This document shows positions 17,938 through 25,652 of a DNA stretch of 64,000 nt, piece after piece (positions within the stretch are counted from its first letter, which is position 1; every line of letters starts with the position of its first letter). The DNA is taken from the NCBI GenBank assembly GCA_016776905.1, contig JADHSM010000015.1, positions 26,033-90,032 of the forward strand, in the 5' to 3' direction. The position numbers were made by a program, and so were the translations under genes. This DNA is from Planctomycetota bacterium. GTDB lineage: Bacteria > Planctomycetota > UBA8108 > UBA1146. The notes below the pieces were generated by a model. That model ran no database searches. It was not told the DNA's origin and was given only the letters and a program-made list of their open reading frames with translations.

Positions 17938-18938
17938 TTGCCCAGCTTTTTACGCATATCCTCACGAAAAGCTTCAGCCTCTGCGCGCCGAATAATTCTC
18001 GCCGGAACATTGACGATACCTCCTGGAGGTATCACACCTTTGTCGCCGCCCGCGAGAGCTTTTAAGATGGCAACGGATCGAGCACCGTACTCATAAGGAT
18101 TCTGAACGACAGTTCCATGCACGGTGCCATCGATGATTCCTTGTAAGGTTCTTTCATCTTCATCGAATCCAATGACCTTCACCTCTGAGATGCGGCCAGA
18201 TTGCTCAAGTGCTTCCAAAATAAGAGGTGGGTTGTAAGCGAATAATCCAACACATCCCGCGATGTCCGAGTGCTTCGAAAGGATGTCTTCGACATTGGCC
18301 TTCCCTTTTGCCATATCAAACTGATCCGTGAGGGTGCCTACAATTTCAAAACCGTTACCCTTGATGACCGCAGATGCATCTTCATACGCATCAACACCAC
18401 GCTCTTGACCCAAAATCGTATCCAGCAATCCTTGTCGACGTAGACGAGCATTGTCCTGCTCCATGCGTCCTACGAAAATTGCGATTTTCCCGCCTGATGG
18501 CAACGCTTCTTTCACAAGCTCGCCACACAAGACACCCGCCTCATAATTATCGACGCCAACAAAACACAGCCTTGCAGATTCTGGAGCATCCGAATCATGG
18601 GTGATCAAATGCGTTCTGGCAGAAACTTTATCTAAGAATGGTGTTTGATTTTTTGGATCTATCGGACTGACAGCAATACCACTGACACCCTTTACGAGCA
18701 AATCCTCAATGATTCTTTTTTGGTCTGCCAGGCCATCAGGGGGCATGTGAAATGAAGCTGATACATTTAAATCGGTAGCGGCATCTTCGACTCCCTTGCC
18801 GGCAAGAACCCAGAAATCAGCGACGCCATTGGTAACAAACGCCACTCTGGTTTCCGCTGAACTAGAGGTGGTGGTGGTCGTCGTTTTGACGGTGCAGCCG
18901 ACCATCAGTAATATCGCAATGATCATGAATCGTAGCAT
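17934..18938 (-). CDS. Sugar-binding lipoprotein of ABC transporter (RbsB-like)
   Basis: A 334-residue periplasmic binding protein of type 1 (Peripla_BP_4). A lipoprotein signal MLRFMIIAILLMVGC places the acylated Cys at residue 15, followed by a Thr/Ser-rich linker (TVKTTTTTTSSSAETR). The fold is then clear: VAFVTNGVADFWVLAGKGVEDAA, GIAVSPIDPKNQTPFLDKV, THDSDAPESARLCFVGVDNYEAG, GGKIAIFVGRMEQDNARLRRQG and KVIGFDEDERTLQGIIDGTV. This is the ribose/allose-like family; the ligand is unknown. It starts the import module and lies 18 nt downstream of the SDR gene, so all belong to one likely operon. Confidence 0.93.
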   Translation of the reverse strand: MLRFMIIAILLMVGCTVKTTTTTTSSSAETRVAFVTNGVADFWVLAGKGVEDAATDLNVSASFHMPPDGLADQKRIIEDLLVKGVSGIAVSPIDPKNQTPFLDKVSARTHLITHDSDAPESARLCFVGVDNYEAGVLCGELVKEALPSGGKIAIFVGRMEQDNARLRRQGLLDTILGQERGVDAYEDASAVIKGNGFEIVGTLTDQFDMAKGKANVEDILSKHSDIAGCVGLFAYNPPLILEALEQSGRISEVKVIGFDEDERTLQGIIDGTVHGTVVQNPYEYGARSVAILKALAGGDKGVIPPGGIVNVPARIIRRAEAEAFREDMRKKLGK

Positions 18939-18956
18939 GGGTCGTTCACTCTCAAT

Positions 18957-19718
18957 TCAGGGAAGGCACACTCCACCATTAACGTGAATGTTTTGCCCAG
19001 TGATGAAACTTGAAGAATCACTCGCGAGGAATACGGTAGCACCTCCGAGGTCCGATGGCAGTCCCCATCTCTTCATCGGGATAATGTCCAAGTATGCTTG
19101 CTTATCTTCTTCGGGGTCATGCTCATGCCTCTCAACTGGAATCCAGCCCGGTGATATGGCATTCACCGTTATCCCATCAGGCGCCAACTCATTGGCCATG
19201 CTTCGGGTCCACCCTAGTTGGCCACCTTTGGCAGCAACATATGCACTAAAGGGGGCAACTCCTCGGGTATAAACCTCGCTGGCGATATTGATAATTCTGC
19301 CCCACTGCTGCTCTCTCATATGAGGTAAAAATGCTCTTGTCAGCAGATACGGACTCTTGATGAAAAAGTCGATCATCGATTGGTAAAAGTCCCAATCATA
19401 TTCTTCGATAGGCTTCAAAGGCTGAGCTGGGGTGGCATTCAAAACAACTCCATCGACAGGCCCCAATTTATCAGTAATTTCATCATTGAGTCTGGTCACA
19501 TCATCAGGATCGATCACGCTAGCCCTGAACAATGCGCCTTCATACCCAGCTGCCTGGAAGTCTCCAAATGCAGCTTCAGCACGTTCCGTATTATTCTGGT
19601 AGTTCATGGCGACTCGTGCCCCTGCAGCCCCTAGTGCGTGCGCCATGGCCTTCCCCAAGCCTGTCGTCGACCCCGTTACTAAAAACGTACGATTCTGCAG
19701 GGAAAATGAAACGGACAT
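18957..19718 (-). CDS. SDR family oxidoreductase (FabG/glucose dehydrogenase-like)
   Basis: A 253-residue classical SDR. Visible are TGSTTGLG (cofactor), the modified NNAG motif VVLNATPAQP, catalytic Ser in IINIASEVYTRG and Tyr-x3-Lys in YVAAKGG, then SPGWIPVERH and a C-terminal FITGQNIHVNGG typical of FabG-like enzymes. The frame is open to 19742, but ATG 19718 has GGAGAG at proper spacing and gives the usual N-terminus. As first gene of the probable ABC-importer operon it may oxidise or reduce the transported sugar or a derived polyol; this role is an inference from position. Confidence 0.85.
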   Translation of the reverse strand: MSVSFSLQNRTFLVTGSTTGLGKAMAHALGAAGARVAMNYQNNTERAEAAFGDFQAAGYEGALFRASVIDPDDVTRLNDEITDKLGPVDGVVLNATPAQPLKPIEEYDWDFYQSMIDFFIKSPYLLTRAFLPHMREQQWGRIINIASEVYTRGVAPFSAYVAAKGGQLGWTRSMANELAPDGITVNAISPGWIPVERHEHDPEEDKQAYLDIIPMKRWGLPSDLGGATVFLASDSSSFITGQNIHVNGGVCLP

Positions 19719-19877
19719 GGATAACTCTCCAATTCTGTTCATGCGTATGAAGCACTAAAACTGCTTGAATAAACCCCTCCGGTCAACCTAGAGATCACGA
19801 GAGAGGGCTACTTATCATTTATTTTGACCAATTCGCTAAATTTAGGATCAGAAACTGACGAAATTCGGTATTATCCA

Positions 19878-20630
19878 ATGCAAGGGTCTCGAAAGGTGTG
19901 TGCCTTTTTGAATACGACAAGCTGCTACCGCCCTATTCTGCTACTGCTGTTACTCAGCATCGGCTGCGCCTTGTCTGATACAAGATCTAGCGATGCCTCC
20001 ACATCCTCTAAAAGTGCTACGAGTTCATTTACCGATTCTTTGAAAAAACCTATCACGCGGGGTCCCACAGTACCCATGTGAGTCGGCTGACCCGGTGAAG
20101 GAGCCTCGGTCTGGGGCTCAGGAGAAATTCAAAGCGGAGGCTGGAATCTGACGATGCGAAATGTGCTCGTTGAGGAGACCAACAGAGAAAAATTAGAGTT
20201 TAGCCTCGTCCATCGTGTCTCTGAAGATCTTCAAGCAGGGGTTGAGTATGGAGCCGACTCTAATGAGTTGTATCCCATGATCAATTATCGACTCATCTCC
20301 GCGACAGATGATACCCCGGCTATCATCGTCGGAACCAGTTCGGCATGGCCTTCCGGAGAAGTCGATGGGAATGCATTTTTCATCTCCACAGCCACATTAC
20401 TTAGCGACAGATCTAGCGGTTCACTCTCACTTTCCTACACTCCCGATGACGAGAGCTGGAAAATTCCGGCCAGTTACAGGTATGTCCTGACCGATGAAAT
20501 AGATGCATCTTTGATCTGGGATGGAGAAAACCTACATCCCCTCGTTACATGGCGAGGATCAAAGATGAACTTCTCACTAATTCTTTTAGGTGGCGAAGAT
20601 CTGACTCTCTCCACAACCGTGAACTTTTAA
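19878..20630 (+). pseudogene. Lipoprotein/beta-strand-rich ORF interrupted by two in-frame TGA codons
   Basis: Two open segments lie in the same frame. The first (19878-20081) encodes a lipoprotein signal (YRPILLLLLLSIGC) and a Ser/Thr-rich linker ending RGPTVPM. Then come TGA (20079), two codons (GTC GGC) and TGA (20088). The frame stays open to 20630, reading PGEGASVWGSGEIQSGGWN and then a beta-strand-rich segment (LEFSLVHRVSEDLQAGVEYG, SLSLSYTPDDESWKIPASYRYVL) that ends in Phe like outer-membrane beta-barrel proteins. The coding character on both sides of the stops is continuous. The simplest reading is a gene broken by nonsense mutations. A compact hairpin just downstream makes UGA recoding worth testing (see findings). 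TGA is a normal stop elsewhere in the window. Family not recognised. Confidence 0.5.
20101..20119 (+). other. Hairpin downstream of paired in-frame TGA codons (SECIS-like geometry)
   Basis: A 7-bp stem, GAGCCTC (20101-20107) with GGGGCTC (20113-20119), one G-U pair, encloses the loop GGTCT. It starts 10 nt after the TGA at 20088-20090. Both TGA codons fall 16-37 nt upstream of the loop, the range used in bacterial SECIS models. It could be chance. Confidence 0.25.
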
Positions 20631-20817
20631 GCGAAGCGGCTTCCTCGCTTCCGGCCCCCACATCTCGGGATTCCCCCTAAAGCACCCATTTAGACCTCTT
20701 TGAAGGTTTCCAGCCGTCTCATATATTCCCAAAATCCTGTGTCCAGAACGGCTCCATTTCCGGATATAGAACATGTGGTAGGTCGATGATCAGGTGTGAT
20801 ATGAGGAGCGAACGTCA

Positions 20818-21906
20818 ATGAAAATCGCGATTATTGGTGGCAGCATAGCGGGGCTCTCAACGGCATTACGTCTTCAAAATAGCGGTCATGAAGTCTCCGT
20901 TTGGGAAAGAAGAAATCCTACTTCAAGCGGTGGATTCGGAATGCTGCTGGATCAAAAAACTTTGACGCGACTCTCATCTTTGGGCCTTCGCCTCGACCCC
21001 CAACTTCAAAAAGTAACAAAATACGAAGCACATGATATTCACTCCGGAAGAGTCGTTCGTCGTGGCCTAAACGGATCATTTGCGATTCAACGTTCAACGC
21101 TCATCGATCATTTAAAAAACGAAATTAAACACCACTCCTTGAATTACGATTTCGAGTTCACGCATTTCGAGCCCAATTCCGGAAACAATGTTCAGCGGGC
21201 CTGTTTCTCTAATGGTCACAAAATCGATGCTGATCTTTTCTTAGGAGCCGATGGCGTCCGATCCTCTGTGAGGAATTTACAAGTTCCAGGGCCAGATTTA
21301 ACTCCAGTTAAAACTGTTGAGGTCGTCGGCATGGCTGATATGAATTCCCTGCCCGCCAAGAGTCGCAACACGTTCAAGAAATACATACACCAAGGTAAAG
21401 GAATCGCATTTGGAATAGTCCCGTGCGCAGGCGACAAAGTGATCTGGTATTTCCAGATCGATAACAATAAATGGCCCCAGTCACTGGGCTCTAACCATCA
21501 GAGAAACCAATGGCTGAGTGAAGAATTATCTCACTGGCCCCATCAAGTTCGCAGAATTGCCATGTCCAGTAGATTAGAGAACACACACCTCTGGAGAACA
21601 ACAGATCGAGACTTGCCCTTACAATTCCATAGAGGCAATACTCTCTTAATTGGAGATGCGGCACATCCCCTCTTAACATTCACAAGTCAGGGTGTTGGCT
21701 CTTCCATTGAAGACGCGGTGATCCTTGGGGATTTACTCGACGAATACGAAAGCAGTCCACACCAAAATTTGGACGACTGCCTTGGGGAGTTTTCTGCTAT
21801 CCGAAAACCGATTCTCGAAGGCCATTTAAAAAACGGGCGTGATCTACAACAGCGGTTTCTCGGGCAACGCCCTCACTGCATAGATACATATCCAGTGAGC
21901 GCATAA
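20818..21906 (+). CDS. FAD-dependent monooxygenase (PHBH-type), copy 1
   Basis: A 362-residue group A flavin monooxygenase-like protein. It has the Rossmann motif IIGGSIAGLSTALRLQNSGHEVSVWERR at the N-terminus, the DG motif FLGADGVRSSVRNL near residue 140 and the GD motif NTLLIGDAAHPLLTFTSQGVGSSIEDA near residue 277. Such enzymes hydroxylate aromatic or other electron-rich substrates using NAD(P)H and O2. There is no signal peptide. It is followed after 32 nt by an aminotransferase gene and, 2.6 kb further on, by a paralogue. The cluster suggests a small tailoring or catabolic pathway, but no substrate can be named. Confidence 0.88.
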   Translation: MKIAIIGGSIAGLSTALRLQNSGHEVSVWERRNPTSSGGFGMLLDQKTLTRLSSLGLRLDPQLQKVTKYEAHDIHSGRVVRRGLNGSFAIQRSTLIDHLKNEIKHHSLNYDFEFTHFEPNSGNNVQRACFSNGHKIDADLFLGADGVRSSVRNLQVPGPDLTPVKTVEVVGMADMNSLPAKSRNTFKKYIHQGKGIAFGIVPCAGDKVIWYFQIDNNKWPQSLGSNHQRNQWLSEELSHWPHQVRRIAMSSRLENTHLWRTTDRDLPLQFHRGNTLLIGDAAHPLLTFTSQGVGSSIEDAVILGDLLDEYESSPHQNLDDCLGEFSAIRKPILEGHLKNGRDLQQRFLGQRPHCIDTYPVSA

Positions 21907-21938
21907 CTCACTTCTGTCATCAGGAAGAGATTTCTCTT

Positions 21939-23129
21939 ATGAATACCCGCCGTGACCCGTTCAACTTTTCGGAAGCTTCCATCGACAAAGAACAACTCAG
22001 AAAAACGGCTTTCAATCTCCGTTGGGCAACCGTGGATACTGACGTGATCCCACTCACTGCAGGAGAAATGGACTTCCCTGTCGCCCCCGAAATTACAGAA
22101 GCCATCACTCGTCATGTGAGTCACGGATATTTGGGATACCTCCCTGATTTGGGATTACCATCATTCAGAGAAGCCGTATCTGAAAACCTGAGGAAAAATG
22201 GCGTTCAAGCCCACCCTGATAGAATCATGGCCACTGACGGCGCGGCGTCTGCGTTAAGAATCGCATGCAATTCCGTGCTTTCCCCCGGCGACGAGGCCAT
22301 CACATTTGACCCCATAGATTTCTTACTTCCTCATTGCTCAAAAATGGCTGGAGCAAAAGTGATTCGATGCCCACTGGAAAAGGGCACAGGAAGGCTGATT
22401 CCCGATTCACTTGAGCAGCTTGTTTCTGAGAAAACAAAAGCCCTCTTAATTTGCAATCCACACAACCCAACAGGCCGGGTATTGAGGAAATCTGAACTAC
22501 TTGAGATCGCAGAATTCGCCGAGCGACACCACCTTGTGATTATCAATGACGAAGTATGGTCAGATATCATTCTTGGCTCGACTCCGATGGTTCACTTATC
22601 TTCGCTGTCTGATGAGATTAGTCAGCGCACGATCACGATTTCTGGATTTTCAAAGAGCTATGGGATTTCCGGTTTAAGGATCGGATATATCCATTGTCAA
22701 AACAAAGAGCTCTTTCATCAGATTATCGAGCGTTCAGATGTAAAAAGCACGACTGCTGGGGCTTCTGTATTGTCGCAAGTTGCTGCTGAAGCGGCGTTAC
22801 TCAACTGCTCTGAATGGCTGACCTCGTTCCGAGCCCACCTTGTAAAAATCGTGGAAGAGGGCTCTCAACGATTATCTGGCATTCCAGGATTCAGTTGTCC
22901 CATTCCCGAAGGCACTTTCTTACTCTTCCCTGATATTTCTAAAACTGGATACGACGAAGAAACTCTCTCTAAAGAGCTCTTCAGCAATGCGAGGGTCAGC
23001 GTGGTCCCTGGAGCAGAACGGTGGTTTGGCCCCGGAGCGAGGGATCATATCCGCTTATCCGTAGCAACGTCGATGGAGACTTTCAATGAAGCCTTAAGTC
23101 GTATTGAGATATTTTTCAAACATCGATAA
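21939..23129 (+). CDS. PLP-dependent aminotransferase, MalY/PatB-like
   Basis: A 396-residue fold-type I PLP enzyme. The N-terminal DVIPLTAGEMDFPVAPEI and the overall layout match MalY/PatB-type cystathionine beta-lyase-like aminotransferases. Other motifs are CNPHNPTGRVL, the PLP phosphate/ring-binding NDEVWSDII, the Schiff-base Lys in ITISGFSKSYGISGLRIGY and the Arg that binds the substrate carboxylate near DHIRLSVAT. Activity could be C-S lyase or aminotransferase. It follows the first FAD monooxygenase by 32 nt on the same strand, so co-transcription is likely. Confidence 0.88.
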   Translation: MNTRRDPFNFSEASIDKEQLRKTAFNLRWATVDTDVIPLTAGEMDFPVAPEITEAITRHVSHGYLGYLPDLGLPSFREAVSENLRKNGVQAHPDRIMATDGAASALRIACNSVLSPGDEAITFDPIDFLLPHCSKMAGAKVIRCPLEKGTGRLIPDSLEQLVSEKTKALLICNPHNPTGRVLRKSELLEIAEFAERHHLVIINDEVWSDIILGSTPMVHLSSLSDEISQRTITISGFSKSYGISGLRIGYIHCQNKELFHQIIERSDVKSTTAGASVLSQVAAEAALLNCSEWLTSFRAHLVKIVEEGSQRLSGIPGFSCPIPEGTFLLFPDISKTGYDEETLSKELFSNARVSVVPGAERWFGPGARDHIRLSVATSMETFNEALSRIEIFFKHR

Positions 23130-23225
23130 TTATTCCGTCTGATCTTCCTGTTCTTTCGGATAAACATCCCTGGCCAATATTTGTTTCAATCAGGAAGCAA
23201 CGCACCGCCAAGGAAGGAACTTAAA

Positions 23226-24308
23226 ATGAAGACTCATGTTATCGCTATTGCTTCTATTCTGATTGCATTATCGAACCCATTCGTGCACGCAGACGATCAA
23301 GAATTGCCGTTTCTTTCGATGCTCCCTGGGAATCCGGGAACCGAGATCGAAGATTCTGAAGTTGAATTCGAGAGGATCGATGGCGCGATTATTATTGAAG
23401 CTGAAACAGAAGCGCTGCAACCTGGCCACGCATACACCGTTTGGGCTATCGTTTATAACGACCCTTCGGACTGCAATGGACGCTGCAGCATGGATGACGA
23501 CTTAGCCAATGATAGCGCTAGCGTTCTTTGGTCCGGCGTCGGCGTGATCGCCGACAGTGATGGTGAAGTTGAATTTGAGGCGGTCCTCGTTGAAGGCGAA
23601 GCTGCTGGTGAAATCCTGTTTGGAAATGGGCTTACCGACGCAAGTAATGCGATCATTCAACTCGTAGTCCGGGGACACGGCCCAGCCTCAGACGACCCCA
23701 TGGTTCTCGCCGATCAGTTGTCCCTCTTTATGGGGGGCTGTGACACCAATGATTGTTTAGACGAACAAGTGGTCACACTTGGAGAACCCGTCATTCTTCA
23801 AAAAGATCGCCAGCCCTTCATCGATCGCGATCCGGAAAACTTCGGTGAGGTCATTTCTAAATCCCGCGTAAAGGTAGAGCGGGAAAGTGATCGAATCGAG
23901 ATCACTGGAAAAACACGCCAACTGACTCCCGGATACGCCTATACCATCTGGGCGATTGTCTACAACGATCCATATGCTTGTTCCGGAGCTTGCGACGGAG
24001 ACGATAGCAATGTGTCTGGCCGATCAGTCTTCTGGTCTGGAATTGGATTCGTCGCGAACAACAAAGGTCGAGCACACTTTGAAACTGATTTGATTGAAGG
24101 GTACCTTCCTGGAGAAGTTCGGTCAGGAAATGGCCTCACAGACGCGAGCATTGCGGAGGTTCACTTGGTGATCCGCTGCCATGGTCCCGCTGCACCGAAT
24201 GGCTCAGAACTTCGCGAAGCTCAACTATCGACCTTTGATGGGGGCTGTGAGCAATACGGTTGCGTCAATGTGCAATCCGCAATGCTGTGCAGACTTGCAC
24301 AAATGTAG
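23226..24308 (+). CDS. Secreted protein with two copies of an unrecognised ~140-residue domain
   Basis: A 360-residue exported protein (signal peptide MKTHVIAIASILIALSNPFVHA). The mature part consists of two clear repeats. The first contains GHAYTVWAIVYNDPSDCNGRC, VLWSGVGVIADSDGEVEFEA, LFGNGLTDASNAIIQLVVRGHGPA and GGCDTNDCLDEQ. The second contains GYAYTIWAIVYNDPYACSGAC, VFWSGIGFVANNKGRAHFET, RSGNGLTDASIAEVHLVIRCHGPA and GGCEQYGCVNVQ. Cys pairs recur at equivalent places, suggesting one or two disulfides per copy. I do not recognise the family; the beta-rich look suggests a binding domain. ATG 23226 has AAGGAAGG upstream and starts the signal peptide, whereas the frame itself opens at 23181. 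A terminator follows at 24363. Confidence 0.7.
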   Translation: MKTHVIAIASILIALSNPFVHADDQELPFLSMLPGNPGTEIEDSEVEFERIDGAIIIEAETEALQPGHAYTVWAIVYNDPSDCNGRCSMDDDLANDSASVLWSGVGVIADSDGEVEFEAVLVEGEAAGEILFGNGLTDASNAIIQLVVRGHGPASDDPMVLADQLSLFMGGCDTNDCLDEQVVTLGEPVILQKDRQPFIDRDPENFGEVISKSRVKVERESDRIEITGKTRQLTPGYAYTIWAIVYNDPYACSGACDGDDSNVSGRSVFWSGIGFVANNKGRAHFETDLIEGYLPGEVRSGNGLTDASIAEVHLVIRCHGPAAPNGSELREAQLSTFDGGCEQYGCVNVQSAMLCRLAQM

Positions 24309-24362
24309 GAGGATAGATTTCCCCTGACCTGACACAGGTCTCCTCGGAAGCTATTCAAGACT

Positions 24363-24408
24363 GAAAGTACCCCATTCGGCTAATGCCGGGCGGGGTACTT
24401 TCTTTTCC
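24363..24408 (+). terminator. Rho-independent terminator
   Basis: An 11-bp outer stem GAAAGTACCCC / GGGGTACTTTC with an inner CGGC/GCCG stem, followed by TTTTCC, 54 nt after the stop of the duplicated-domain gene. Confidence 0.85.
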
Positions 24409-24547
24409 CTTGTCCCGATAAAAAATTTCAGGAGAAAAGGTCGCCACGAGAGCCTCTAACGGTAGACTAAATCGCTATATAAGACACAAGAGTTCGTATT
24501 TACATGCAAGACACTATTGCTTCATTATTGACCTGCAAAGAGCCCAC

Positions 24548-25642
24548 ATGCTGAATATAGCCGTATTAGGCGCCTCTATTTCCGGATTGGCAATAGCGCT
24601 TCGCCTCCAGAGTTCTGGACATCAAGTCTCAGTGTGGGACGGACGAAGATCATTCAGCGCGAGCAATGCTGGTTGGTTGTTCAATCATTCCTCATTGGCC
24701 CATCTCAGAGAACTCGGCATCGATCTCGCCGACATGACTCACAGGATCACTTCAGGAGAACAGATTCCCCATCACTCGAAAAATGCAGCTGCTCATTTTG
24801 AGTCGATATCCACACATGGAATCCGACAGCAGGTGTTGCACGATCGATTACTCTTCAAGCTAGGTACCAAAAATATTCATCTCGGTGCTCAATTTGATGA
24901 GTTTCAACCCCAACAAGGATACATCGTTAAATCTGCTCGCTTCCTTGATGGCCGCGAAGTGTTCGCAGATCTCTTTATCGGTGCAGATGGCGTTGATTCA
25001 AAAGTGCGATCTGTTCAAATTCCAGGACCTCAACTGAGGCCTTTAAATATCATGGAAATTCGTGGAACAACGACGGTCCCGGAACTTCCCCGGGAACTTG
25101 TCAAATCCTTCAAACTTTACGAAAACAACCGTCTAGGGATGAACGTATACCTGATCCCGACAGCTGAAAACGACATCAGTTGGGGTCTCCAAATTGATCT
25201 CAACCGTCATCCGCTCAAAGAGTTTCATAGCAATGGCAAACTCAATGAGATTTCAGCCTCGCTCTCCGAATTCCCAAAACTAGTGCGCAGATGCATTCCC
25301 GCTTCCTCGCTCGCCAACGGTCAAATTAGGGCATCGAAAGATCAAGAGTTTCCAGACCGATTCCATAGAGGCAATGTTGTATTAATCGGTGACGCTGCCC
25401 ATCCTCTCACTTCATTCCTGGGTCAGAGTATTGATTCTTCTCTCGAAGACACGCAGGTACTGGGCGATATGATCGACGATTTGAGTAGAGGTAATATTGC
25501 GGATTTAGAAACGTGCTTCACTGACTTTATACGGCAGAGAAGACCCATACTCAGAGCTCGGCAAAGATTTATAAGAAACCAAGAATCAGCACTCAAGGGT
25601 CATTTAGCCGTCAAAAATCAGAACTCAGTAGTAACTCTCTAA
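24548..25642 (+). CDS. FAD-dependent monooxygenase (PHBH-type), copy 2
   Basis: A 364-residue paralogue of the enzyme at 20818. Motifs are LGASISGLAIALRLQSSGHQVSVWDGRR, LFIGADGVDSKVRSVQIPGP and NVVLIGDAAHPLTSFLGQSIDSSLED. The two proteins align end to end, including the unusual FHRGN block before the GD motif, but differ in the middle, so substrates may differ. The gene is preceded by a terminator and a 140-nt leader, so it is probably transcribed separately. It converges with the ten-heme cytochrome gene, with 10 nt between stops. Confidence 0.87.
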   Translation: MLNIAVLGASISGLAIALRLQSSGHQVSVWDGRRSFSASNAGWLFNHSSLAHLRELGIDLADMTHRITSGEQIPHHSKNAAAHFESISTHGIRQQVLHDRLLFKLGTKNIHLGAQFDEFQPQQGYIVKSARFLDGREVFADLFIGADGVDSKVRSVQIPGPQLRPLNIMEIRGTTTVPELPRELVKSFKLYENNRLGMNVYLIPTAENDISWGLQIDLNRHPLKEFHSNGKLNEISASLSEFPKLVRRCIPASSLANGQIRASKDQEFPDRFHRGNVVLIGDAAHPLTSFLGQSIDSSLEDTQVLGDMIDDLSRGNIADLETCFTDFIRQRRPILRARQRFIRNQESALKGHLAVKNQNSVVTL

Positions 25643-25652
25643 GGGATAGTTC

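Noticed and set aside
20079..20090. TGA read as tryptophan (altered genetic code)
   Set aside because: Several intact genes in the window end in TGA (for example the SDR at 7130), so TGA is a normal stop here.
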